64,000 nt of DNA, taken from Urechis unicinctus (lineage: Eukaryota; Annelida; Polychaeta; Xenopneusta; Urechidae). The stretch lies in contig CM067349.1 of NCBI GenBank assembly GCA_034190875.2, positions 32,256,787 through 32,320,786 of the forward strand, given 5' to 3'. A program made the translations under genes and the position numbers. This document shows positions 27,130-42,667 of this stretch, in pieces (within the stretch, counting starts at the first letter, position 1; every line of letters starts with the position of its first letter). The notes under the pieces are model-generated. The model ran no database searches, was not told the origin of the DNA, and saw nothing but the letters and a program-made list of their open reading frames with translations.

Positions 27130-30100
27130 CTTTATTCACGAACAACAAGAAATATATACAGATAGCAACTTTTTTTTTCGTCATCACCTAGGCTAACTTT
27201 GGCATAAAAATAAGACTACAAGTTTTGTGATGTCATCAGAGATGATAGAAGTGTTTGAAAGGGGTGAAGGGGGCAAATAGGTTAGTCGGGAATGGGTTAG
27301 AATAGGCTTTAAACAAAACGCCGACATATGGGACAAATAATCCGCGAGATTCAGTTGATTTAAAAGTAGGCTTTATTAAGACCAAAAATGCAAAGCCATT
27401 GTTATTTTGCTTAGATGGTCCACAAGTGATTGAACCCATAAAAGCGATCATTCACGACGCTATATAGCATCTACATTCGTTCCCGTTTCTTGTTGATGCC
27501 TTGGTTTATGTCGTTGGGTCAATCATTTGCCATCAGCATTCTCGATAGTGTGCTTGTTATGAGGTTCTATCTAGATCTTCAACATATCAATCGCAATCAG
27601 TGTATCAGTTGTCGTGGTTACTGCCTGCTATTTACGCAATGAATGTATTCAAAAAGGGGTCGGAACGTAAATCTTATCTTAGCCATTTGTCGCACAGTAT
27701 TCTGTTCTCATTTGATTAAAGCAACATTTTCATTATTTGTCTTTTTATAACAGGTATTAACATAAAATGTTTAATCAACTGATTGAAAGTATACAGTATG
27801 TAAACTATCGAAAATATCGTGATATTATCGCAATAGTTAAGTCAACTATTGATAGTCTATCGTGATAGAACTTTTGACTATCGATAACTATCGTGATAGT
27901 AAATTTTGCTGCAATAGTCAGCCCTACCAAACGCTTGGTGCGTCTGCACAAAAGGGACACGTCGACGTCATCTCTATGGACAAGCATACTTCATGAACAC
28001 ATGTGACGCGCATGTAAGCATTCAAGAACGAATGGGGGATACACTTAGATGTAGCCGAACATAAATTAAATAAAAGTTCATCCATCGAACAGATAATTAG
28101 ACATTGCGTCATAAAACTCCTTAAAAGTAAAATAACTGCTATTCGACCTCCGACTCAATGTCGAGTACAAACTTTTTACCGAATTTAATCATTTCTTTTC
28201 TGCAAAGAGTACAGCTACGCAAAAACACAACCCGACGGCAATAAATGACTGTGCTTGGTAATACCAAAATAGCTTTCTTTTGTCAGGTCCTTTATACATA
28301 GAGAAGAAGAGAAGTCACCTAGGCTTTACGCTTGAAAAAGTAACGACAATGTAATGCAAAAACTGAGATAAGCCTTAACCAAACAGTTGTGGTATGCATA
28401 ACAGCAATAGTATATAATGAAATCTCATACGTTTTATGAAACCACTTAGAATATTGCTATCAAATCGCCTCCAAATCAGCCGATTTTAGAAATGTTCGTA
28501 AAAAGGAGTCACATGAAGTATTAACGTACGCAAATTTGATTGCGAGGAATACTTCTCAAGAAAAGTATATGTAATGAACCCGAACATGGATTAAGGATTA
28601 AAGCGCCATGCTTGTCTAAGCATGAACATTAGGGATGAAGGTCTGATTCAAGTTGAAATTTTAATGTCGTTCCCGATTCCATCATACTTATTTCATGCAA
28701 AATACGTTTTTCATGATTGAACATTCTTCTCAATGTAAATATATTGCTTGACTTGCTCTGTGGCGACTCAATTAAAGAGCGGAAATAATGAGGTATATGG
28801 TTTGTTTAGCTGGTGCCATTAAACTCTGTATATTAACTGGTATATGGATGATGCTGCTTTGTCGATTAACAGCATTGGCATTCTTATGAAACTGGGTCTA
28901 TATGCCACGATGCCTTTGTTTACGAGTATATGCGCGGCTTAATGCAACGCAAGTCATGCAAATATTTTGACGGCTGGCGTTTGACTTTGAACTGTCGAGA
29001 AGGGTCGATCATTATGTACTGCAAAACCCGTAAATATATAGAATAGCTGAATGCTGCCATTGCTAATCACAATCACAACCCTTGTTATTATCGCAATACC
29101 TATCTTTCACTATTCTTGCCGCATCACGTCTGATCTTTGTATATGAACAATATTGTCAGTGAATATCTACCTTCAAGTTCGATGGGAATATTATGTAGGC
29201 ACTGGAATTGTGAACTCGTGTGTAGATAATATTGGGTAATTGTAATTGTAAACGATAAGCAGTGTAGGGCAAATACTGGTAATAGAGACCCCAGCACAGG
29301 CTACTACATGGCTAAAGCAGCTTTATTTCCCTCGTGTAATACAAATTGCTCTCGTCAATCTAACAATTAGTTTATAGCAGCAGCGCCTTTTCGTGATCAT
29401 TTCAGCTTTAGGCTTTTTTAATCAATCAATATTGCACTGATGAGCAAACCATGGTCCGTCATGAAGACTGCTCTATTCAGTTGTTATACAGCCGTTGCTT
29501 TTATGATGTAGTCAGGTCACAAGGTGTTGCAGATAAGGTATTATATTACAACATTAGCTAACTCCGCAAGTGCGACAACTGTGCAGTCGTACAAGATCGG
29601 AAGCGTTTAGTCTAGTTTACCTACGACTGGCACGCTTCATTGGTTAGGATGTCATTTTTGCCTCGGACATTGGATACCGTCATTTTAATAATGACGATTC
29701 CAGAATAGGGTGCTTGACTAGAATTTTGATATTATATCACCAAATATATGTACATATAAATAGTTAATATGTTCAGGTGAAATATTCGTCGACATATATT
29801 AAGTTCCAAAATGAGAAATGCGCTTGCTTGTCGCCATCACCACGTACTAATCAGGTAATGTAATGTCACATATGGAGTTATAGCGAAGGAGACGTCGTGC
29901 CCTATTTACAAATGCATATGTTATTTGTGTGCTTGTAATGATATGTCTGTTTAAATCACTGTCCAGTGAATGATTTGACTACGCTCAATTTATGACAAGT
30001 TATACAGAGCTCTATGCACTATTATATACATCGCAACTTTGCAGGGTAATTTTGATGATTGCATACTTTACTGATGGTGCTTGCGCTGAGCCCGCCATTC

Positions 30101-32250
30101 ACTATGTTTCCCTTGCTGGGTTACTTAATGTGAGCTAAGCAATAGATATAACATGAACAGAAACATCCCAAGGCGCTGGCAGCTATAACCTCGTCTTGCG
30201 GGATTATCGTATGGCCTGTAGCATGTGTAGGTTAACTCATTTTTCGAAACGTGATCTAAAGTAAGATCATTGCTATGGCACTAAAATATCCACAGCTTAA
30301 GGACATGACATACACCTTTAGCATGTACAATTACGGTCTCGATATCTACAACCCGCATTTGGTTGGCATTTATATAAATTTACCCAGCATCGCACCCTGC
30401 CGGCTTGCTGTAAACTTTTTCTCCCCATTCTATATTGGATATATATTAGTTGATTTTCAACGAATTGGGGTCTTTGTGATCTGATCTTGCATACGATCAG
30501 GGTGTTATACTGCTACAATTTAGTGAAGCAGCATCGATACATCCTCTGCTAGACGGTATTATTGATCCCATGTTGTACCGCTAACGTCAGCCGCTAACAA
30601 GCCGTTAAAGTCATAGCAGCAGCGCAGTTCCCGCTTGGCCCTGTTGCAAGAAGTCCAATTATTAGTATTAGCCTGCAGGGTACTGATTGGTCGCCGGCAG
30701 AACTGAGTGAGTCGTGTCTCATAAAAATGACATACAATATTAGTTTAAATTATTACATCTTTCACATAATATCTGATGATATCTTAAGCAGGTTATAACT
30801 TACCTGGTTGCTTACGTACATTTGTTTATTTTACACAACAGGCACTTGTTCCATTTAGGGCATCTTTCAAACCGCGCTTTACCAACAGTGTATCACATCT
30901 TCACCTACAAAAGATTTATGCTCTGGTATAGTCAGATACACGGTTCTACAGGATGATATAAAAAAGGGCATAAATGCGAGACTAACAATTGTTCTGGCAT
31001 GCTAACATTATTAAAAAACAAGGGTGGTATGGCTACTTTAAATAGTGCCAGTCCGTGTGACTACATTGTCCAAATATATATTTAATACGTCTTTACCATT
31101 GAGTGTAAATTTTAGAATTTTGCCAATACGATGAGTGAACAATATGTTCATCTGCAAACACCTTCTGACATGAATTTAGTCATTGATCGAACTCAACATG
31201 AGCACCGGGATGAATCATCTTTGAGATCGTTAATCTGCTCGAGTTGGGTTAAGCAAGACCTCATAGGTGTACTGGTGTACATTGTAAAATGTATGACAGA
31301 TATAATTGTACATAAGCTTTGCGATGGGCGTATAGCTTATGTATTAGAACTGCAGCAGTGCTTTTAAAAGTCATGACTGTAGAATGCAGGACCATAAGAC
31401 GTGCAAATCATATTGTCTGGTGAACACGTAGATGCAGCTCAACTTACACTTCGGATACTATTACAAAATACTACAATAGAAGCATATCATCACGCCGAAC
31501 AGAAAAACAACTATATATCTATTTTAAGGTGTTTTGACATAAACGGGGACATGTTGAATAACAAAGACAGGAACTAAATACCTTAATGAGGATATAAAGC
31601 TAGAGCTTTGTTGATACAAATGACTTATACTTCGCCGCCTATTGTACGTATCAGCTGTCACTAACCTTGTTTTCTACCATAGATATCAAGTCAATACATA
31701 ACAAGAGCAATGTAAGTAGGCTCTGTCAAAACGTAGAGTGAACAATGCATGTATATTTTTCGTAACATAGTTATTCCTTCCAAATGTAACTCATTGAACA
31801 TATTGAACAAGCCCGTTTCGATGTTTCCAACGAATAATAAAATCATTAAGTTCACAAAGTTTGTCGCATTCTGTGCTCTGTGAGAGAACTATGTGAACTT
31901 TTTCAGAATGAATGACATAAGGGGCTTGAATGATTTATTAATGAATACATGTTTCCGTTTATTGCACCTTCAAATGACGTGATGTTCGCTTAATAATACA
32001 TGTTGAATAATTGTCATCCTCAAAAGAGTGCCTTTGCATACATTATATAAATTTATTAATGATATGCATTGACACTTTCAAGGGATCTAGGACAATTGCA
32101 TTCTTGGTTGATAATATCTGGGCTGTACTCTTCATTGGGAGAATGAATAATTCACACTCGAGGCGTCATCAAGTCAACCCGTACTCAGCCTGAAGGACCG
32201 CTGCTGAAAGACTAATACGTACAGATGTCAAATGTTTCTTGCTGTTTGTA
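27130..32250. other. AT-rich host DNA, no gene seen
   Basis: No supported gene. Holds three copies of TATCGTGATA (27,815, 27,858, 27,889) among CTATCGATA-type sequences. The remainder shows only short chance frames. Confidence 0.4.
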
Positions 32251-34557
<2,307 letters not shown>

Positions 34558-35038
34558 TGTAATAGATTTATAGTATTTTATAGATGCAGTAGGGGCTATT
34601 CATTTGGTTCTATACACAATGGTTCATGCCCGGGTTGTTCGGCAATATGATTAGACATTCGATTTCAAAGACACTTAATGAGGTTGAAATCTCTCTTATT
34701 TGTTTAAACCTCACGTTGAACTCAATCGACTGTTGTAATAGATTTATAGTATTTATAGATGCAGTAGGGGCTATTCATTTGGTTCTATACAAAGGTTCAT
34801 GCCCGGGTTGTTCGGGTAATAGCTAATTTCCTTTGTAATGCACATCGGTGGGATGCTACGACATTTAAATAGTCCATTTCTCGATGCGACTTAAATTGAT
34901 AAGTGCGTTTTAGCGCTATTTAATGCAAATTGACTTACCTTACCGCACATGATGCTGTGTGATTTAAACGTTTGATATCCGTATACTCTTTTTGTGCTTT
35001 GTGAAGTTTCCTTTGTAATGCACATCGGTATGCTACGA
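34558..35038. repeat. Interleaved direct duplications
   Basis: An 82-85 bp block (34,558-34,642) recurs at 34,734-34,815 with three 1-2 bp differences. Directly after the second copy a ~35-bp block (34,827-34,861, CTTTGTAATGCACATCGGT core) recurs at 35,007-35,038. Offsets are about 176 and 180 bp, so two successive local duplications or one duplication with later loss would explain it. Confidence 0.85.
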
Positions 35039-38000
35039 AATAGCATTTCTCTGTTTTATATAGCGCAAAAGACTTATTCCGGTTGTGTATGCCGGTGGTA
35101 AATATATGCATAAATATAATGAATATCATTTATTGTTTGGCCATAGATACACACTAACTGCCGTTACTCAGTGGCTCTGTGCTTCCCGAAGTAAAAGATG
35201 TTTTTCAGGTACAACGCATTAATACAACTTCAGCACCAGGCATTCATATTTGTCGCATCGCAGAATTTGTACTGCCAATACACATAGAAACAAATAAATA
35301 ATGTCAAGAATGCAATGAGTCAATAAACTCCAAACATACAATTGACACATTAGCATAGTGTTGCGGCTGTGTTTGGGACATTTATCTGCTACAAGCTCAT
35401 ATACAATTTGTATGGCGTTAATATAATACATTAAGCACCGCATTCTTAAAAATGTGCTATAGGCATGACTTGAAGAAGCTTTTTGGGTTGCAAAGACGGT
35501 AAAGGTGATATGCGCAAATCAAGTGTGTTGAGCTTCTAATAAAACAAATCTCTTTCATTATATAAGATAATAACTTATAAATATATTATAAGTTGAACAA
35601 ACCAAAGGCGTATATTATATAACCTTAGCTTGAAATATGTTTCTTTGGTTTGTTGCCTTTGCATATTGTAGCCCAGCTTCGTGGACATGCCATCTTTTAT
35701 TACCGGAAAATAACACCAACATCACTTGTAAATCTTCTCTTCCGATTACACTGGGGTCATTGGAGTAGAGAAAACGGTGCTACACAATCCTTGCAAGGCC
35801 AACTGGAACATTATCTGCATAGTAATTTGCAATATGTCATACAATGTAAAGAGAGATGTTTTTTCATCAACTTGCTTCGACGATATAGTACTTATCATAT
35901 CCGCTACCTGTCAAAAGGTGTAAATGTTACAATATTGGCCGGAAAGCATACACAAACTAATTATGTAAGTATTGTTATACTTTCACGCCCTCACCAGGCA
36001 TTTGGCAATAATCATTATGATGTCAGCACCCAGCCGTTAAACGACAATACCAATCAAGTGTGGCTTGTATTGTTATAACCCTTCCATCGGATATAAGGCT
36101 AGCAGGTAAGGTAGTCCTGTATCTTACTCTGACCAACGATGCATATATTTGTTGTTCGCATAATGACTATTACACGTTATGCGCTTTACCACCGATACGT
36201 TGATGACATCAGGAACAAATGTGGTTGGGCTACCTTATACCAATATGCAATGGAGTGGATCTCCCAGATGCGAACGTTGCCAAAAAGATATCTCAGTTGT
36301 AAAATACATTATGCAGCTATGTTAAAAAATTCATGCATTTGCAATGGTGAAATTGATACGTATTTTTTGCGTTATAAGAAGAGACTCGATATCATTCCCG
36401 TCATGGAGAATGGAGGCGTAGGCTTATGGTGATTTGCACATGTATGGAGATATGTGATAGAACTAGCCGATGGGTGGTCATGAAATGGGGTATAGATGCC
36501 AGAGATAGGGTAGAGGTTTACCGGGCTTCTTGATACCGAAATATCACCCAATCGATAAGTGAAGAAGGCGGCGGCCTGATCATGTAGGTAGAAGGGTAGG
36601 AGGGATTAGACGGAGCAAGGTGAGGAGCCGGTATGGCATGATGGGAATCTCAAGAAATCATTTTGCTGGCGGATTTGTCCTGGAGGGAAGATGATGAGGC
36701 TAGAGGTTATAACTATGTTAATAGGGTTAACTACGGCTAGCTGTTACAAATATGGAGTCGTCAGGTTAGTCGAGATGACTACCACACGAATTTATATCGC
36801 AATTTTATGATAGAGGCTTTAGTGAGCCCTCTGAAGACAGTTAGAAGCTCTTTGGTTAGTTTCTCTGGATGGGGTCTCCCTTGTAGAAAGTTTATGTGGC
36901 ATCATCCAGGAATCCTTGTCGATAGTGTGTTCGTCACATTGAGTTCAATCTCTCTGCCACAGTCAGCTGCACAGTGAATGTATTCTACATACGTTGACAT
37001 CATGCATGTCTCCTCTATGTATGTCGTATAAATGTGTCGATCTACGTGATGGCATCTACCTGCATAATGTGTTGCTAATTAGCTTCAGTCACCTAGTAGC
37101 GTTTAAATTTTAGGGCGACGGGGGAAGCATTGTGAAAATGAAATACTGGCGGACGGGATGTGTTGAGCAAACACCGTCCTGTAGGTGAGTTACTTATCAC
37201 GGCGAATATAGTACAATGACTGGGAAATTTTTTAGTAAGCATAATGACAACTTACATATTCCAACCCAGAAATATGACCGACTCAGCGCATACTTCCTAC
37301 GGGTTTATGAAACACATTATGACACCAAAAATAAACTTTTTACCAATAAGTAAGTACATTTCAGATGTAATGAAATGTTTAATTACCTTTTTACAGGAGT
37401 ATAAAGGCTGTACAAGCTATACTCAATTGAATGCAATGTGAACCAGGTGGTTAATATAACTTGACAATACAGTCACATAGTGTTAGTAATCAAGGTAAAG
37501 TGCAAATCACGTAAGAATCATTGTTAACCTTGCAATTAACCTTTATTTCTCTCATTGCTCAACATATATTACGTAAGTATAATGACTATCAGCCAGTGTT
37601 GTACGCTAGCTATTTTAAACCAGTTGCTTATGATATTTTCGAATGTAACAAAATGTTACAGCAGAGTCACGTCTGTTCTGTAACCCAGGAGCACAATTAA
37701 CATATAGTTGTCTTAACTTACATTGCCTTGCATCATTTAGTTGGTAAAGCTCAAATAAAATAACCACTTTATGGTAGGGCAAATTCCAAGCTTAACAGTG
37801 ATTTCACTTGTTTAAAGGATAACAAAGCAGAAACCCAACACAGGGAAAATTTTGGCGGCTGCCCATAAAATATCCAATCATATTGACCGGTTTGAAACCT
37901 TTTAGCGTACGAAAGTAGGGTATCTGCACAATTTTTAAACGCACACACTTGCAAAATGAAGTGAGTAATTGTGCTCCATTAAATACGCTAATGCTGTATT

Positions 38001-41000
38001 AATTCATGTCTACAAGAACATTATGTAATGGTCGGTTTTCTATAAGTATATATGTATGAAAATTGTTATGCTCATATACATAGCAAAGATTGTACATGCC
38101 CCTTGCATTAAGCAAGCTCTTTTGTCACAATATGATCTGCTTGTTGCTATGATATCTTTCGATGAGATAGAATAGCAAAGACCTGTTGGCGTACATAAAA
38201 AATTATTCATTCAGTGAGGAGTCGTTGCGTTGATACGATTTATCGGACCCATTACGTTACCAGGATGTTATATTAGGTACTGGCTTTTTGCGTATATTCA
38301 CGAGCAAATCGCCGATGGTATTCTTAAGTGTTGCATATACACACCAGGGTAGATATGAATTACACAAGTGTTGATAGTGGCTAATATGAGGGCAAAGCGT
38401 TTTGTTTTACAATCAATGCTAGTGACATTCCAGTGCTACACTGTAATAGGATTTTGCTCGGGGGCAAACTGACCACAATTACCTGACGTGGTCTTTAAGA
38501 ACGAAACAATTAAGGAGAGCAGTTTTGTGCTTAGGCCCAAATGATTATAATTAGGGCTTCCGCGCATATCAGCATTCGCCATATATAACGCTGTGATAAG
38601 ACGGGCGAAAGGGATTAAGTCAACGCAGAATGAGTGTATCGATATTCGTTGATCCTCAACAGGGTTATGATCACTCAAACTTAGCTCACGCATAATGCTT
38701 CAGAAGTGTTGAGGTCCCGTCAGCTGATCAGGGTTGATCGATGTGTGTCGAATTGATTCGCAATTATATTTATCCCATCCCCTCACGCCCCATCACCTCT
38801 TTATGTGGAGCAGGGTTCTGAGGGTGAAAGTAATTTCTAACTGCATCTTTTATGGATTGAATAGCGTGAGCAAGGCCGCTGTGGCCACAGTATCCTCATC
38901 TGACTTCACCCTTGATCCACACTTCAACCAAACCTTCTTCAATATTCATATATATCTGACTACAATGTTCCTAACATGCACAAGTAATATTACATAGAGA
39001 CAAAGTGATGAACTTGTGAAGATAACATAAAATTTCACAAAAGTGAATCCGTGATGATTAGGCAGGTAGTTTATGTTATTCAAAGAACATCACCGTCGAC
39101 ACCAGTGCATAGCGTTAAGAGAATGATAGCGAACTGCGGCACGGCGCATCATCACATATAAGGTATTATAAGGTATTATGTACTCAGATTTTTTGTATGG
39201 TCATTGAAAATAATTGGCTATATTCGTCAATGATTTGATGATCTCCATGCATAACGGTCTTTGGGAAAAAAATTAATCATAGGTCATAGTAAATCGATTT
39301 ACTGGTCAAAATATTCATGCAAATTGTGACTGTAACTTTCTTGTTATTAGAAAAAAAAATTGTGGATTTTGTTTCCTTTCGTTGAACAGCTTATCTTTCG
39401 ATATGTCTCCTGCTCAGTAAAATCTTCCAAACATCCTGAAAACTAGTGTTTAAGTGCCGCCAGGATATCCTGTTTGCCCAACACAAACAGAACAGCCATT
39501 CACTATCCAAATTAGGTAGTATGTATATCTCATTCTTTACACATACTATTCGCATCAAATCAGTATGACTAGCGGTCCTAGGGGCATACTTATGTTGTGA
39601 CGTTAGTCACCGCTGTTGTCCGAGGACCTTATGTGACGATGTCATCTGCCCGCGTATGTCATGTCTAAGGATTAAAGTTTTCAGCGCATCAACCTGAGCA
39701 GATCACGTCCGCCTTTACAACCTTAGCCTTCCTGGCGAGACTTAACCTTTCTGGCGAGCTTTAACACTGTGGAAGTTAGATCAGCAAGGCAAATATTATA
39801 AGCCGAATATTACAGGGGATTTCTCAGGGCCAGTCGCTGGTTGAGGGAGAGGATTTAACTCTTTCAGGTTTCCCCTTTTGTAATCCCTCCCCATCCCTCG
39901 CACTGCTCGTTACTGGTATAAGGCCTCTATCTCCTCCAGGCACAGACATGTGATCAATGACAGCCGGCCGGCGCACCACCACCCTCCATCTATAGACCAT
40001 TTAGATTGCCAAGTTTGAAAATGCGGGGAAACCAGCTAACAGTGATAAATACTCAAATATTCGGAATGGCCATTCACTTCATATAGAAGATAACCTAATG
40101 TTAGAGCATTAAAGAGAGCAACTTACTTAGAAGGCTTCCAACGTTTTTTCTGAGTGATGTGGAATAATAAAAATAATGATAATAATAATAATATTAATTT
40201 CGTATATATCCAGAAACACTATCAATTGCTGCAACAACAACAACACACACGACAATGAAAAAGAAACAAACAAAACCGTTCAAAAACATTCATTTAACAT
40301 AGCTCCAGCTTCATTTTGGGTGAGCACCTATGACGCAACCCTATCTCTACAAGAAATAAGCTCCCTTTGGGCATGGCAATATTTGCATTTCCAGAATTAC
40401 ATGGTGGCGTTACCTTATAGCTGGAGTCTTTAATGCATTCACTTTGCTGTAATATAACAATTATTGGTGTTCAAGGCATGCATTATTGTTCTGCTGTGAA
40501 AACAACATCAACTTAAATAGAATACTAAAACATTGGAGCGGTTCTTGCACTTATGAAAGAAATTGACAACATCATTTGATTTTAAGAGGCAATTTTCCCG
40601 AAATGAATGGTAAATATTTGGTGCGTGCCCTGGACATAATACACCCCTCCAAACACTACACAGTTTGACTAGCTGGTAAGGTCCTAAACAAAAGTATGCT
40701 TCAAATATTGAGTATCTAATAACATACCCTTGGTAGTACCACAATCCACCAATACTTCAACGGAATAAAATAAACCTTGAAAAAATAGCAATTTTCTTTA
40801 GGTGTTCTACAACTGACACATTGAAGTAGAAAGAGTCTTACTTGGTTATCGCAACAACACAAATATGTGAGCCATACTTAACTGTGCTGAACTGTCAACC
40901 TCACAGCCCATAATGCATAACAACCTGATAAACCAGAATCACAAGACACGAAATGACCAAACAACTAAGGTAGAACTTAGCAAGCAGGAAAGCAATAATT

Positions 41001-42320
41001 GATTAAAAAGTATAATGTACATATCATGCAACGGCAGCAAAAACAATGCGTTGAACAAACCAAATATAAATTTATGGACCGATGCCATGATCATTCCTAC
41101 AATGTTGCCAAAACCAATGACATTATTCAGCATCACTACAACCAATCTAAGCTTGAGGGCACCAACAACAGTGGTTGCATTTGACATATTGATGATCTTA
41201 GGAGCAACCAAATGATGCTCCTTCAAAAACCATCTGAATGAGAGTCATCCATCCACTTAATTCACTGAATACATATCCAACACACGCGTATCTTTTGTCA
41301 CGATTCGCCTAATATCGGCGTACAAATACTTGTTCTGGCTCGTACACCACTCAAGGCCACGATACCCAAATCAATCCGCAAATGTCGTACCAATGTAATG
41401 TCGCTACTGTTCGAACATAGACCACAGCGCAGCAATAATAAGCTTTCAAACTCAGACTTATTACAAACGTGTGATACACATATCATGAAAATCCAATAAT
41501 GTCATAAACTGCTTGACATGCACACTCTGTCAAAAACTATATGTTGGACAAACAAAGCGCTGACTTATAAACAGGAGCGCTTTTGCAATGTTGCTATATA
41601 TAGATACGTCATCCGACAGCATTACAAGCGACAAAAACATAAGAGGCGAACAACATGAAAGTACACATATCAGCCGTTCTTATCAGTCACCCACTAGGCT
41701 GAGTCTCATACGATAATCTGAACACGGGCAGAATGGGACCGAATTCAGCCACTCAGAACTCAAGCTCCATTTGGCCTGTTTATTCTTTACTAGAAGCCTT
41801 AAACAAAAATCGCCTTTTCAAAATAATTCATCACATCACTTCCTGTATGATCAATAATACCCAGAAAATATGTGACCACCCTACCCGTGACATGCTGCAA
41901 TGATCTAGTAAGTTACAGTGTGAGATTTCGTCATATGCGATTGAATCCAGCCAGACAAATTTTGCAGGTCACTGCGCGCACGCATAGACAAGTGAAATGT
42001 TGCTTTCCAAATTTTATAGCGTAAGTACATGTGTCATTTTGACAATGATTCTTATTTGGCAATACCTATCTTACAGTGTGAATATGCATTCGAAGATATT
42101 GCCTTGGCAATTAAAGAGAGTAACAGTTTTAGATGCTTTCAGCCACCTGTCGAATTAAGCTATAAGTGAATAATGTGTGACGTTTGTATTTTCTTAGATG
42201 GAGGATACCCATGAATGAAATTTGTTATTTATGTGACGATTGCTAAATAATCACAAGACGGTGATCGCGAGATGATCATGTTGAATCTCGATCCATATAG
42301 ATGCGTCCACATCATTGATG
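35039..42320. other. AT-rich host DNA, no gene seen
   Basis: Includes a more GC-balanced stretch at about 36,480-36,830 and another near 39,700-39,990 with no readable frame, and an (AAT)n run at about 40,165-40,198. Frames up to 142 codons (35,650-36,078) have no recognisable domain. Confidence 0.4.
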
Positions 42321-42326
42321 TGGAGT
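42321..42326. repeat. Target-site duplication, left copy (TGGAGT)
   Basis: TGGAGT directly precedes the left terminal repeat and recurs at 54,929-54,934. Polinton integrases typically make 6-bp duplications. The right T is also the last base of the inverted repeat, so the length is 5 or 6 depending on how that base is assigned. Confidence 0.75.
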
Positions 42327-42464
42327 AGTAGTATAGAAACTGGGGGTACGAGCGCAGTTTCCAAATTGACTCACATAAGCCAGCCTGCAGTGCGCTCGTT
42401 CCTCCCCAGTCTCTATACTACAGTATCAACCAGCCCTTCCAGCCGATCTTCTCCAGGGCCACAC
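42327..42464 (+). repeat. Polinton terminal inverted repeat, left
   Basis: Begins AGTAGTATAGAAACTGGGGG and ends in CCAGGGCCACAC. Its reverse complement lies at 54,792-54,929 with about 7 mismatches. The repeat contains an internal second copy of the terminal motif in inverted sense (CCCCAGTCTCTATACTAC at about 42,403-42,420), so each end is itself a small palindrome-like structure. The inner boundary coincides with the stop codon of the zipper ORF. Confidence 0.95.
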
Positions 42465-42643
42465 TAAAAGAGGCGATCACCAGGACCTTGAGGAATAAGC
42501 TCTTCTAAACGACTCACACGCTCCAAAAGGTCCTCATACTTTGATTCCAAATCCCTCACCTCAATCTCAAGGTCCACATTCTCCTTCGTTAAATAATCCA
42601 CATCTACCCGCAGTTCGGCCACCACATTTTGATCAGTGCTCAT
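42464..42643 (-). CDS. 59-aa leucine-zipper protein
   Basis: ATG 42,643 to TAG 42,464-42,466, intact. Leucines occur at residues 11, 18, 25, 32, 39 and 46, exactly every seventh. The preceding a positions are V8, V15, N22, V29, Y36, V43 and I50. This is a textbook a/d pattern for a parallel two-stranded coiled coil, with one buried Asn as in GCN4-type zippers. No basic DNA-binding region precedes it, and the N-terminus (MSTDQNVVAEL) is acidic or neutral. It lies 25 nt after the PolB stop, on the same strand, and ends at the edge of the terminal repeat. It could oligomerise or act as a dominant-negative zipper; function not known. Confidence 0.75.
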   Translation of the reverse strand: MSTDQNVVAELRVDVDYLTKENVDLEIEVRDLESKYEDLLERVSRLEELIPQGPGDRLF

Positions 42644-42667
42644 TCTATACCTCAGCCCCTCATCTGT

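Noticed and set aside
35650..36078. 142-codon plus-strand frame
   Set aside because: No domain and no homologous neighbour; flanking sequence shows no gene-like structure.
36480..36830. More GC-balanced patch as a possible transposase relic
   Set aside because: All frames are stop-rich and no motif could be read, so no call is justified.
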